Below are positions 25,301 to 40,300 of a DNA stretch of 64,000 nt, piece after piece. The position numbers and the translations under genes were made by a program. The stretch is from Delphinapterus leucas. Its lineage: Eukaryota > Chordata > Mammalia > Artiodactyla > Monodontidae. The first letter of the stretch is position 1; every line of letters starts with the position of its first letter. The stretch covers positions 29,852,084 through 29,916,083 of the forward strand of contig NW_022098023.1 in the NCBI RefSeq assembly GCF_002288925.2. Direction: 5' to 3'. The notes below the pieces were generated by a model. That model saw nothing but the letters and a program-made list of their open reading frames with translations, ran no database searches and was not told where the DNA came from.

Positions 25301-28300
25301 AATATATCAGATATTTTTAGATCCCACTACCTTTTCACAGAACATGTAAGTAAAAAACCATTTATAATGTCCCATTAAATATATCTTACATTTTTCACTC
25401 TCCTATCAGTCTCTTCTTGCCTGTAAAGAAAAAAGAAAATATCCATTAGTAATATCTATGAACCTTAAATTGTTAATTATTAACTAGAAAAAACTCATTT
25501 GTATTCTAAAGTTCTACGAATATTAATACCACCTGGAAGTTCAGAAACCTTAGTCAGTATATTATCCATCAGAAGGATTTTTCCATATTCATTGATTTCA
25601 TGAAATATAATTGTCAGTTTTCTATAAAAAGCAAGGTTGTCTTTTTTTCATTACTTTATTCATTACAGTCTGATTTTTTTTTTTTTTTTTTTGCAGTACG
25701 CGGGCCTCTCACTGTTGTGGCCTCTCCCGTTGCGGAGCACAGGCTCTGGACGCGCAGGCTCAGCGGCCATGGCTCATGGGCCTAGCCGCTCCGTGGCATG
25801 TGGGATCTTCCCGGACCAGGGCACGAACCCGTGTCCCCTGCATCAGCAGGCGGACTCTCAACCACTGCGCCACCAGGGAAGCCCCAGTCTGATTTTTTAA
25901 ATGTGTTATTTGCATTTATAAGTTTTCATTTTAAACAATGTTTAAACCCAGTCAAAAGGGGGAAAAAATCAATGCGCGCTCACGGCAGAAAAAAAAATCA
26001 GGAAATGGGGGAAAAAAGCCTTAAATAGGAAAAAACAAAAGTAATTTTGCCCTGAGTTTTCTTTTCCACTTTGCGTGAGGGATTTTTCACTCAAGTTCCC
26101 CAGAGAAAATTGCTCAGAGACCAAACCCTGCAGATGTTGAAAAGTGCAGTTTAAAACATAGCCATGAATCTCTGCCTAAAGAGATTTCACTCTATTATAA
26201 GCATCATGAGTTTTCCCCCCACTTGTAAAAGGGCATGACATTTGTGGGAAAAGTTAAAGAGGCAGATGTCACCGCAACGTTGAAGACGAAAAAACATAAG
26301 CTAATTAACAAAGCGATGGATGGCCCTAAACTATTGGTGCTTTCCATCAGACTTAAGCAGGATCATTGCTAATTCAGAGAGATGCAGGAGCCTGAGCTAG
26401 ATGACCTCCAAGGTCGCTTTTCAGTCTAAGAGTCATAAGTAGTACATTTATAAGAAAATATATACGTATACACACACATCATGTGTGTAAGACATATAAA
26501 ACACACATATATAACGTATATACACAGGGAGACAAAGAAAAGGGGGAGAGAATGAGCACAGAAACGGAGACAAACATTTAACTTCACTTTCAAAGAATCC
26601 ATGAAGACAGCTACAACCATTCCTTCCCATAAGATAAACATGAACTGAAATGAACTTAAGAACAACATTTGCCTCTCACCTACCCCCAAAACAGCATAAC
26701 AAAAGTAAAATCCACAAACTCTCACCCTACTGTGGAACTGTAAATTGGTACAACTACTTTAATACATTTGGTAGCATCTATTCAAGCTGAATATACAGTA
26801 TATGCATATTCTGTGATCTAGTACTTCCACTCCTCGATATATACCCAACAGAAATGCTTACAGATGTTCACCAAAAGTCGCATGAGAACCTTTATAGAAG
26901 CACAATTCATAATAGAATAAACTGGAGCTACATCTATGTCTTTAACAGTAGAATGGATAAATTATGGAATATCCACACAATGAAATATTCCATAGCAATG
27001 AGAACAAACAACCTGCAGCTATATGGTTCAATCTGACAAACAATGGGAAGTAAAGGAAGCCAAACAGAGCACAGACTGTATTATTCATTCAAGTCGAGAA
27101 CAAAAACAGGCATAACAAAGATATGATGTCAGGAGTCAGGATACTGTTCACCCTGGTGGGGGAGGTTGGAAGTGACTGGAAAAAGGTGAGGGGCTTCTAG
27201 GGCACTGAGAATTTCTTATATTTTGATCTGTAAGCTGGCTATTTAAGTGAGTTCCATCTCTAAAGTCTGTGAATTGTACACTTAAAGTACACATATAGAA
27301 AAAGATACATACTTCAAAAAAGCAAATAAATTTTATAGCCCAAGTACTTAAATCATAGCTTATCTCTTAAGTAAAAAAGAAAATCATCTTGTAAAAACAA
27401 AATCAACATTTTTCAAAGAAGTGGGGGGAAAAAGTCACTAGAAACTGACAATAAAAAAAAAAAAGAGTTATATTGGGAATTCCCTGGTGGTCTAGTGGTT
27501 AGGATTCAGCACTTTCACTGCCATGGCCTGGGTTCAATCCCTGGTCGGGGAACTGAGATCCCGCAAGCCACACAGCATGGGCAAAAAAAAAAAAGTGCCA
27601 AAATATATAGCCTCTTTTTATATTAATGACCAACAAACACACTTCAGACATTAACCAAAGCACAAAGAACCATCAATACTCAATGAAAAGGATACATTAG
27701 GCTGAAAATCACCACACTCTTAACAGTCAATTCAAACCACCCCACTTTTCTCATAAGTATACTGAGGGCAGGAAGAGGAACAGAGCTCTCTTGAACCCCT
27801 GACCTCCTTTCCACAGCCCTCTCTAAACGTTTCTAATCCAACACACTCATTTACTTTGTATTATGATAAAGCAATAATTGTAAACACCAGGTATGGCCTA
27901 TTTTGGAATAAACACTCACAATAAGCAGTGACCTTGGCACTACAACCTTTCCCTCATTTCACAATCCCTTCTGAATATGAGCATTTATAACATGCTCTTG
28001 AACACAGTGACACACATGCCAGCCAAATTGCTGTTCTATCACTGAAATGTAATGCCAGGAATTCAAGTAGTCAATGATTTGCTGGAGTCAATAGAGGTCA
28101 ACTTCTGACACACAACAAACACATCTCATTGTATGCAAGTCAGTAACCAGGCAGCTCCTTTCCCTGCTGTGGCCACAGGGCACAACCCCAAAGCCTTCCA
28201 AATAGAGCAAGCATGAGGGCAGAGGAGAAACTCATGGTATCAGTCTCTCTATGAGCCATCCAAGATATTGCCTAACCCATCAGAACCCAAAATAAGACAG

Positions 28301-31300
28301 TCTGATCTACAAATAGGCTAATTCCCTTACAACAGATATTTCAACAGTTGACATGGTATAATTCCCTGTTCAAAAGCATGGTCTTTGGGTCAGATGTAGG
28401 TCCCACTAGCTATGTTCATCTCTGCAATTTACTTAACTCTTGAAGCTTCCATCTCCTTCTGGAGAAACTGCAAATAATGGCCCTTATTCCAGGACATCAT
28501 AAGAAAAGTACACAGGTATTTAGCAGAGTCCCTAGCCTCATGGTAAGTGCACACCAAGCAGCAGTTATCACTAGACTGTAAGCTATGTGATGGCAGGGCC
28601 CAACTTCTTTACCAAGTTACCCACACAGGCTTCTTAGTGACGCCATGCTGGACCCCAATATTTAAGTTGCAACCAGCCTGCCTGACACTCCCCATCTGTC
28701 ATCACTGCTTTATTTTTGAATTTATAACCATCAACTGCACGCATTCGTTTATTATCTGTCTCGTCATAATCCAAAAGGAATTTTTGTGATTTTATTTACT
28801 GCCACATCCCAAGTGTCTTAAGACAGGGTCTACCACCTGACAAGTATGTTAAAATATTTTATTAAAAATGCCTAGCACATGGGACTTCCCTGGTGGTCCA
28901 GTCGTTAAGACTCCATGCTTCCAGCGCAGGGGGCGTGGATTCGATCCCTGGTCGGGGAACTAAGATCACATGCCACTCAGCGTGGCCAAAAGCCACAAAA
29001 AACAAAACAAAACCTCTGAGTTCCTGGAGTTTTCTAAATTAATTATTTCCATAATTTTTTAAAAAAATGCCTAGCACAGTGCATGGCACACAGATGCTCA
29101 CCAATACTAATCTGAACACATTTATTTAGCTTACAGAAATGTAAGTCAGCAAGAGAAATCCTGAAATGATAAAAGCTCAGGAGATTCCTATGTGATGTCA
29201 AAGGACAGTTAAATTACATTAGCTTACTTAAAACATCCAATTTTGACTCCAACTGTATTGATACTCATAACTGGGCTTCTTTTTTAAAGTTATTTTCTTT
29301 AAAATGGCAATAAAAGGAATTCTTTATAATCATAGATCAATAACCCAAAAAAGGCACAGGTTCAAAAACAAAGGGCAGCTTCAAAGTGCTGAGTACAAAG
29401 ATTAAGTGATGGTCTCTGGGATAAAAAAGCTTCCCAGCAGAGCTCTGAGAGACAAAGCCCAAAGAATCCAAACCTTCCGTGAAACCCAAATTTACCATAA
29501 AAAGGGACAGAGATGAAACATTAATAGTTTGAAAAAATGACTATGTTGAATATGTTGCTAGCCTTCTCTGTGTATTATACACTAATTTAAATATTGTTTA
29601 ATATTCAAGAAATAGCAAGTATGACATAGATATCATCTTCCACTCTGTTAATGGAATAGCTCTGGTAATTCTTCACTACCTGACAAAGGACCAGAAAACA
29701 TGTGCTCATCACAGAGCTCTAAACTTTCTGCCAGAGGCCAGGAAGAAAAGAGCCATAAACCCTCAAGTAAGCCCATCAGTGAACAAGATCCATCAGTAAC
29801 CACCTTATCCTAACTTCAAGGTATACTTAGAGTCAGGAAACTCTAGGTGTGATCCTTTCTTTATTCAAAGCTGTTTTAAAATACTCGTACAAATCCTCCA
29901 TCAAGGAGCACCATCTCTAAGGAAAGGACCAGGGAAATCAAATCCATGTGGATGCTCTGGCTCTCATCGGGAGAGCCCATTCTTCCCCGAGGCAGCAGCG
30001 TGGCTAGGAGGGCAGGCTCTGGAGTCAGGCCTCCTGGGTGTGATTTCTGGCTCCACTTTTGGGAGCTGTGAGAATGTGGCAATGCTTATCTAACTCTTTG
30101 CCTCCATAGTCTCACCTGGAAACCACATACCCATTTCATTGGGCTTAAGATAGACATTTGAAAAGTACTGAACCCAAGCAGATCAAGTAAAGGAGACACT
30201 TCAAGACTATCCTCCAATTACCCATCTCAACCACACAGTATGGTGGAAGGGAAGTGGCGAGAGGACAGGCAAGTCTCCCCACACATAGTATTTTCCCCCT
30301 AGAAGAGACATTTCTGTGAAGCACAATTCAAGACACTCTTTCATGTTCTTCTTTCCTTTCCCTCTTTCTCTGAAAGGCTTTGAACAAGAAATTGTTTCTA
30401 GAATAAGGTCAAACAAAGAGCAAGGCAAACTAGTACGGTATGACCCTTGTTGGCCAAACATCCATGTTGGCCCCAAGCCAGCCCTCCTCACCTGCCCTTT
30501 ATCTACCAGGGACTGCCTAGGCCAACACCCTTCAAGTTTCCAAAAGCTCAAAATCTGAGGGAAAAAAAATGTGCCTACATGGCCAAAGTCTATCTCTCTC
30601 CTATCTGACAGCATAGTTTGGGAACAGAGTGTTAAAGGATGAGATTCTAGTTTTATTATAGCTTGGTGCAGCCAGCTGTATTCTAGGGCATCATCAAAAA
30701 TATTTCCAAATACGTTCTGTTTATCCAAAGAGCTAACCCTGGGCCCACATGCATGCACCCACCTCAGCCTCTCATAGAATCTCTCCTGGTGGACAGCAGA
30801 GAGCTGGAACCACACCTGACTCACGACTGTACCCCTGGAGTCAACCACAGGCCTGGCTAAGAGCTGCCAAGCTTCCAATGTTCCTATATAAGTCACCTAA
30901 AGCCACTCACAGAGCCAGTCCAGCAGATCAAGGACAAAGAGTTGGAGGAAAATTCCCCCCCAATAAGATAAAGCTTCACAGAGCTTGAAACCGACCCCCA
31001 ATTCTCTCTTTATGTTCTTCCTCCATACCTTTTTTTTTTTCCTTCTTCCATATCTTGATACACCTTTTCCTCGAGGTACCAACTTCTTCACTGACAGCAC
31101 CGTAAGCTCAATCTTGTCATGTTCTGCCCTAAGATCAAAATCCCCTAGCACTGAATTCTCCATGCTCCAAAATCATCCTTCCTCCCTAAATCCCAGCCCA
31201 CACCCTGCCCAATCCAACCTCGGTTAAGATCAAATACAGTTGTCTTACTGAAGCATCATACAAGGAAGCGTGTGATGAAAAACTCATGCTGGAATTTCTG

Positions 31301-34300
31301 ATAGAGTGGGAATATCTTTGCTCCAGATACCACGGGGGAAGACTCCCTACATCCTAACAGGAGAGATGAGACATGTGGTACCACCTGCCACTACCCCAAG
31401 CTTCTCTGGCTACAAGGAATCTGGAGTTCAATAAGAGACTCAAGTATAACTTCCTACCCCACCGGGTCTCCTCCCTGCCATACACACTCACCCCTCTTTC
31501 TATCCCTAATCCTACAGCCCCGATCATCCCCTTTTCTTGGTCTCAAATAAGCTTTTACCTTTGTTCCTCAGAACAACTGCAACTCACTGGGTGATTATGT
31601 CCCCAAGCATCCACTTCCTGAGGCTACTTCCAGAGTAGGGCATGGACCCAACCCTTCCAGAGTCAGTTCTAGCCCTGCCCTGCCCTGCCCTGGGCGGCTT
31701 CAGCTGACCAGGATGTGCTGCTTGGGAAACGGGGTTGACATTAGAGAAGCTGGGCTCACACAATACTTGGTCCTCCTCCAAGCCACTAAGTAATCCCTGC
31801 CCTCCAGTTGTTGCTTATGTAGTCTGGCCACCTGTTCACAACTTTTTAAAAAATGTCAAGAAATGAGGTTCTGGATCATGATTTCATAAGCGGTCACTAG
31901 TAGAAAAAAGTGTGTGGACCGTATCTGCTTTCAATCTGTCAGGTATGCATGAGGTTAGGGAGGAGGCATGTGTGTGGCCAGGGGAGACGGTTGAGACCAT
32001 TCAAAGCAGATGCCCTTCTCATTACAGCCGTGGCATCGTTTTCTATAAGAGACAAGACAGTCTGCCTCCAAATGGGAGGAAAGGGTTGCTCAGGATACTG
32101 AGTGAAATTTTAAGAAGCATAGTGACATAATAATTTCTGACGCTACTGTCTCTGAGGGAAGGGCCTGTTTTTATTCCAAATGCAGGAAGTGAAGAAGGAA
32201 TTTAGGAATCTATCAGGTAACGGCTCCTTTTTCTATTAACAGACATTTTTATTCATGGAAGCTCTTCCATTGCATTACATAAAATAGAGCAAACCTTTCT
32301 CTAATGACTGGCAAATAGAAGGAGGAAGAAATGTGTGGATAAAAGTTAAAGACAAATTCTTGGAATACTGCACTCAAAAAGTAAGCTGCATTTTAAAAAA
32401 TGAAGTTGAAATTCTTCCTTTCCTCCCACCTTCATCCCTAAAAATGAAACTGTATTCCATTTGACAATCTGCCAGTAATGTGAGACACATGTGACTCATA
32501 GCTTTTAATCAGCCATTGCTACAAAATGCAGCTCTACCTGACTGTGGAAATTGTAAAAATGGCACTTGAGAAAATAATACCAAATCTGGAGATAATTAAT
32601 GAGCAAAAATCGATAAACGATGATTTCTGTACTTACCTATGTGAGACAAAACTCTTGGAAATTCAACAGTTTTTGCCCTAGGAACATAATGCTTATTCCA
32701 AACATGACAAATGAGTAAGTACCCTCTCGTTAAAAATCATTTCTTATTAAATTTCACACCCCACCCACACAGTACTAAGAATAGCTAAGTTTCACTTAAA
32801 GAGAAAGGAAAAAAAAACCCCACATGCATTCGAAGACACCGGCACACAGTTCCACTTAAATAATGAACCTGAGGAGCTGCTGCAGGAGCTGAAAAGTGGG
32901 TTTTGTTTCTAACTCTCTCAACCACAGACTTTTTGAAAATCTTCTTTTCTGCTCCGTGTACTAAATGGGGTTATGACCTTCAGTTATATAAAATGTGCTG
33001 GGGAGAGACTACAGGGGGTGTCAATTACAGGCCTACCCATCATTTTACTTCTGTAGGTAACAATGCCAGGTAGCAGCAGCAATGGGAAGAGTGGGCTTGG
33101 TTTTAGACATGGGAAGCTTGAGACATGTGACAAAGTAGAAATGTGAAGTGACTGGTAATTAGACATACAAGTAGGATGTTCAAGCTAGAAATCTAGGTTG
33201 GAGATATAATCTGGGGAGTTGTCAGCATAGAGATTAAGTGTAAAGTCATGGAGCTACCATGAGACCCCCTTAGAAAATAAGTGTAGATAGAGAAGAGGTC
33301 TAGGGATTGAGGGCTGGGAAACCCAACACATAAGGGCTAAGAGGTGGAGAAGAAACCAGCAAGGCAGATACAGAAGGACCAGCCAATGTGATGGGAGTGG
33401 CACGCCGGAGGGAAGGAGAGCGAGACGGAGGGACCAGTCAAAAATGTTGTTTAGAGGGGAATGAGGATGAGCGCTGAGGAATTACTGCTGTATTCTTTTC
33501 TTTTTTTTTTTTTTTTTTTTTTTGCTGTACGTGGGCCTCTCACTGTTGTGGCCTCTCCGGTTGCGGAGCACAGGCTCCGGATGCACAGGCTCAGTGGCCA
33601 TGGCTCACGGGCCCAGCCGCTCCGCGGCATGTGGGATCTTCCCAGACTGGGGCACGAACCTGTGTCCCCTGCATCGGCAGGCGGACTCTCAACCACTGCA
33701 CCACCAGGGAAGCCCTGTATTCTTTTCTTAACCCTTATAATATCTTACACACATGTAATACACACTCACTCAATTACTAATTACTTCTCCTCAAAGGAGA
33801 AAAAGAAAGAAGTATTAACATCAACAAAAATCTCGTCAAAACCACCGATGTTCCTAAACATACAATTAGGGAGAATACTGAGCTAGATGGCTCAGGTGCC
33901 CTTCCAGACTTCTGAGTCCACACTTAGCAAAGCCAACAAGAAATTCGACTATAGGTATAAATCTTCTAGTCTTTAGCATCATGATATTGGAATAATAATG
34001 TGCCAGGTGAGGAATTTTCCAAGTCAGTATTTGTCAAACTGTGTACCACGAAGCATGAGAAACTGGCAGACTGAATGGGGCTTAAGGTCAAAACTTTTAC
34101 AAAGTGTTGCATATTTTCTCCTTAACACATAACAGAAAATTGAAGTTGTGAAAAGCCCTACAACAAGAGATCCGTTTTACTTATACTCGGAAAAATTCAC
34201 TTTCTCATAGTTTTTGGCAGAACAGTTACTAAAATCTTAAGGAATTCTGGTATCGATGAAGTATTTCCCAATTGTGTCCTGTTTAAGTCCACTTTACGCT

Positions 34301-37300
34301 TAATTGTATCATGTATATTAATAATAATTACCTTTATTAAGCACTTTATATTAATCATTACGTTGACCGTAGTGCATTATTATCTCCTTTAATCCACACA
34401 ACAATCTAATGATTTACAGATTAGGAAATTGGGACTCCAAAGGCTTAAAAACTTCCCCAAGGTCACAAAACTATTAAGACTTGATGTGATCCATACTTGC
34501 CATACACTAAGAGCTATGGACTAAAACCCTGTTTTAGTATTAGCGCAGTCACCCTTTCTACCTTAATATATTTTTAATAGTTTACTTCTTTCTTAATCCT
34601 GAAAAATAATTGTCTGTAATATTCTTGAGAAGTATAAATGTCTCTCAATATTCTCTCCAAATGTTGGTTCAAAACCTATCTATGGCAACAATAATTTCCT
34701 GCCTAAATCTGTCTCCCAAAGACAATGGCAGAAGTTCCCCCCTACCTTTTCTGGCAAAATTTAGATTCGTACTGTACTATCTTGCACATACAACCCGTTA
34801 TGGGATTCTGCAGATGGAAAATTGCCAAAGCATTTTTTAAAGGACTTCCTTCTAAGTAGATGAAATATATCACAATAATTCTCGTAGTGAGAGAAATGCA
34901 AGGCAGAGATTACCTGTTCTTATCACTGCTAAGCCTTTATGAGTATAGTTTCTTTAAGGCAAGTGCCCATCAAATATAAATAAAAAGATTATAAATTAAG
35001 CACAAACAAGATTAAGTGGGAAAACATTTTGGTTAGTCTCCTGAAGGTACATTTTCTAATCTAAAAAAAAAAAAAAAGAAAGCTAAATCTACCTTTAGGT
35101 TTGTGAAAATTAAACAAAATATATTTAAAGTGCCTAGCATGTAAATATTTATTTTCTTTCTGATGAACATGAAAGCATAAGGTGTAAATTATTAGTAGTA
35201 AGTTATTATATCATTACACCAATTCCTTAGCTGTAGTTTATATTAAATGTGCTATGTGTGAATAGTACAAACCTGTATTGACAAAGTAGTGCACACCAAA
35301 CTATTGATTCATGCTACACATTCAGAAGTCTCCATATTGCTTTTAAGCACATTATTCTCCCTTGCCTATAAGTGAGACTTGTTTCAAAATTTTAATTCCA
35401 CCATGGGAAAAATCAGCACCACGGCCTCCTCAAAAAAATCCCTAGCCCAAGTTTTTCATAAATCATTTTTAGTCCTAAATTTTGCCTGTTCTAGATTAGC
35501 CTCTCTTATCTTAGTGTTTTTTAAAAAAACACCAAATTTTTCACAACTATATTTAATCTAAAGGTTCCTAGGGGCGATATATATTTAGAACAGAGTTTCT
35601 TGACAATATTACCATTTGAACCTTACAATTCTTCATTGCGGGGGATTACCCTGTGCATTGCAGGATGTTAAACAGACTCCTGGCCTTATTCACTAGACAC
35701 CTCTCTCCTCACCCTAGTCAAGACAATCAGAAATGTCTCCAGACGTCACCAAATATCCCCTGGGGCACAAAATTGTCCGATGTTGAGAACCACTGTTTTA
35801 GAGGATCTAAGAATTTAATTAATTCCTCTTCATAAAGTATACTCAAGTTTCCATGGGCCTAAAATTAGCTGAAACCAAAACCAGTCTCATGAGTAGTAAA
35901 TGAAGTCTGAGGAGTTGACTCACTCTCCAAGAATGACCAACTATTAAATTAAAAACATACTATGACTTATCTCCCTTGCAATTTGTATAAAGCTGCCTGT
36001 CTTTCATTAGAGAGTTAACACCATGCATCATTTAAAAATTTCCATTTACATATACCACCTTCCATAGATGTGCCATTTCCTTCTTAGCCTTCCATATAAT
36101 GCTTCAAATTTCAGAATCATATCAAAGTATCACCAATCACTCTGTATAAGTTATTGAGAAAGAATGGACATGCTTCAAAGGAATAACATAATTGGTTTTC
36201 AAATTCAGATTAATAAAACACCGCCTTCTTCAATTAACTTTCAAGTTCAATACACATTCGATCCCGATGTCCTTCAGAGTAGTCTATCTTTCTTGCAATC
36301 AATTTCAATTTTCCCATTTTCTGTGAATACCTTTTTGAAACTTCCAAGACTAATGAACCTAATGAGTTTTTTCTTCTTCTTTCTCCCCTTCACCATATTT
36401 AATCTAAACCAAATTCAAATAATACTTCCCAGGCAACTCTTCTCAGATATGCCCTTTATATTCCCACTATCACCAGTTCAGAATTTAAATTGAATAAGTC
36501 TTCGTAAGTGCATGCATCATCTAATCCCCGAGCCTGTTCATCCTTCCACATGCTCTACACTGGTGAAGGGCCCCAAATTTCAGAGTCAGAAAACTAAGGC
36601 CTAAGCCAAACAACATCTCCCTCGAACACTCACTTCCCCACCAAACAAGTCCTATCAATTCTAGTCCCTAAATCTCTCTGGAATTCCTTGCTTCTTTCTC
36701 AGATATATTTCCTGTCTTCGGTCTTCCCCCTGGTCCTCCTCCTCCCCAGAGATTCCTGAACAATCGTCCTAAAACGGAATCCTCTCCATGTCTCCTATCT
36801 TTTCTTTTTTTTTTAATAAATTTATTTATTTTTAATTTTTATTTTGGGCCGCGTTGGGTTTTTGCTGCTGCGCGCGGGCTTTCTCTGGCTGCAGTGAGCG
36901 GGGGCTACTGTTCGTTGTGGTGCCGGGGCTTCTCATTACAGTGTCTTCTCTTGTTGCGGAGCATGGGCCCTAGGCGCGCGGGCTTCAGTAGTTGTGGCAC
37001 ACGAGCTCAGTAGCTGTGGTGCACAGGCTTAGTTGCTCCGCGGCACGTGGGGTCTTCCCGGACCAGGGCTTGAACCCATGTCCCCTGCATTGGCAGGAGG
37101 ATTCTTAACCACTGTGCCACCAGGGAAGCCCCATGTCTCCTACCTTGACATTCTTACCTCTTACGGTTTATTTCCCTCAAGTAAAGTTCAAAACGTAGCA
37201 TTCACATTCATCAGCTGTCCACTCTCGGTCGCCTCGCTTCTGGACCTGCCCCGGCATAAACCCGACACTCTTTCCGTAAAACAGCTCTAGAACTCTCTCA

Positions 37301-40300
37301 GCAGCCCTGATCTCTCCCACCTCCACATAAGAGACAACAGGAGGTTTTCTCTTCCTAGAAGGCTCTTGACTGTTCTCCCCCACTTTTGAACTGTTCATCC
37401 TTTCAGATTAAACTCAAATGTCGCCAGCCTCTGAAGCCTTCCTATCTTCTAGAGGCCTCTCTCATGGGAGCCCATGGGTGCTCCGCACAGAGTGCTTTTA
37501 AAGCATTCCATTAAATTATCTTCCTAGTCTCTCCCACTGGACTGTGAACTCCATGAATTCAGAAACAGAATGCTGTTCATCTCTGGCTAAGTACTTAAAA
37601 TATAGGCACTAAAATATTACCAGAAAGAAGAGATTAATCTTCAGCCTCTTCTAAAAATCTATCCTACCAATCCTCTAGAATCATTTTTAAGGGGCCATTT
37701 ACTCCCTCTCATCCCCACTAAATCATAGGGCTCCCCATGCTTTATCTTGAACTTAATTTTAGTTACATCCCCATTTCCGTCTTGCAGCCATTTCCTGTTG
37801 CATCCCACTCTATTCTGACTTTAATCAAACAAGTCTAACACAACAGGACCTGTTTACTCTCACTCCAGAGCTATATATTCCATTCCTTCAGCCTAAAATG
37901 CCCAGAATCTGTCACACATTTAACTCTTAAATGTCAATTTCCAGGAAACTCCCATAGGACATTGCCAAGTCCCTGATACACCATCACTTTAGAGTCCCAA
38001 TCGCTCATACAAATATAGAGCCATACCATTATTCACCCACTTCTATCCATTACTGACGTTAATAAAATACATTTTGTGTATTTGTCTCACTGCCTCCAAA
38101 GGACCTTTGAGGACTATTTTCTTTCCACAAACATTATTCACTTACAGTTGACCTCTGAACAGTGCTGAACATGTAATACCATAGTACGTATTTAGTGAAC
38201 AAAGTCCACGTGTAAGTGGACCCTCATAAGTTTAAACCTATATTGTTCAAAGGTCAACTGTACTGAGGGTTTTGCTGAATATCTATACGAGATGAAGTAA
38301 AAATATGCTTAGGATAATAATGTCACATACCTTCTCTCTGAGTAGTTTCCATTGATTTATCCCCTAAAACAGAGGTTCTCAAACCACGGTCTCCAGACCA
38401 TCAGTATCCACAGTACCACAGAACTTGTTAGAAATAAAAACCCTCAGACCCTACTTCATACCTCCTGAACCAGCAACTCTGGGGTTAGGAGTCCAGGAAT
38501 CTGGGTCTTAGTGAGTCCTCCGGGTGACTCTGATGCATGCAAATGATTGAGAGTCAGTGCCCTAGAAATATACCAAAGTTAAAACTACAGCTTAACCGAA
38601 GCTACAGCTTCAACTACTTTAGCTACTTCTCTGAAAAAGGAATTTAAACTGAAACATAATTCCTCTAGCCTTACCCAACTAGAATTAAAAACAAACAATA
38701 AAAAGCACAAAGAAACTCAGAGTTAAGTGAAAAGCCTGGAACTGCTGCCAATGATTTTCAAGTGTTGACTGAAAAACTTCAATGTGTTTCCCTGGGCTTG
38801 CGTGGGCTTAAGAGAGCACCATAAAAATGCACTCGATTTGTTGCTGTCGCTGCTCACTAAGCTGTCACTTAGGATGTCTTGGTCCAGGGATCTAAAGGAC
38901 AGGGAAGATCACTGAGTTCACTGCTTAACACTCCAAAAGCACCAACACTCCATGGGATCCAGAAGAGAACACCCAAACATAGAAACACACATACCATGTC
39001 CACAGAACACAATGTTTCAAGAGGGACAGAAATGATTTCTCCTATAAGTTTTCTGAAAAGTCAACCACTGTCAGCTTTAAAGGAATGAATGCTATTCAGA
39101 AAGTTAAAATAAGTTAATTTTGTTACAGTCATCTTATAATTTCCTCATAATATCATACATTCCTGTTATATGTCTCTGAAAAAGGGTAATCGGTGAGAAA
39201 CTGGCCTAGACCTATTTTTGTATTACCTAATCTCTAATTTGTTTTCCCCAGTTAAGAAGAAAGTCTGGATTAGGTAACACTGGAATAATGCATCTGGTGA
39301 AAGATTAAATGAGCATGAATCTAAGACCACGTTATCAGAAAATCCTACATACAAAACTATAACACCAAATTAGCTTACATAAAAATAGTTGTGTATATTA
39401 GGGTTGTAAGGCACCACTAACAAACACCAACACAGACCAACTTGTTGAAAACAGGTACAAAACATGGATAAAGAAAAGTGGATAGCGGTTGCACAGACCA
39501 ATTAAATTGCCATTGGTAAATTTCCTTCTTTATATTCTAAAATGTGAACTAATGTGAACATATTCAGGTCTACTGATTAAAGAAGGTGGTTGCCTTTGAA
39601 ATTTAAGTATAGCCCTTATCTTATTCAAGTTACTAAATCTGAAGTAGAATAATAAACTAAAATGTAGACAAAGTATCAATATTACAGACAGTCACTCACA
39701 GAAATAAGAAAAGGTTAAAGCCAGGTGAAATTAAATGTTTGTTATTCTTGTTCAAGTCTTCTGCTGCCCTGGCTAAGCTGGGCATAAGACATGGGGGGAA
39801 ATAACTACACCCAAACCAGAAGGTGGGACTTAAGTCAGGATACATGTCTTGGCTCACGAGTGGCCTTGGAATAGCATTTTGACCTCTTCTGGGCCACATT
39901 TTCCCTCTCACGTGAAAGGAGGACTGCACTGGATGAAGCTGTCTCTTTAGTACCTTCCAGCTCTGATAGTCTGATTCTTACCTCTTATAAAGGAATATTC
40001 CCACCACAATTTTTAAGTTGATATGAAAGACAGCAGAGAGATTCCCTAGAGAGCTTTTCTGGTAAGTTCAAATAAAACAGTGAACACTCACATCAACTGC
40101 ATGATGTGACTAAGCATTTTGAACTAATATAAATAAATGTTCCCATGTATTACCTTCATTACGATTGTGGGATAAACGTGCTCCAGAGTTGAAGGCTGAC
40201 AACTTTTGAATACAGTATTTATCTCCTCATAACTATATGCCAATTTTTAAAGGCTTATGAAATTAAAAATGCTTTTGAAATCACAAGTGAGTTAACTGAC

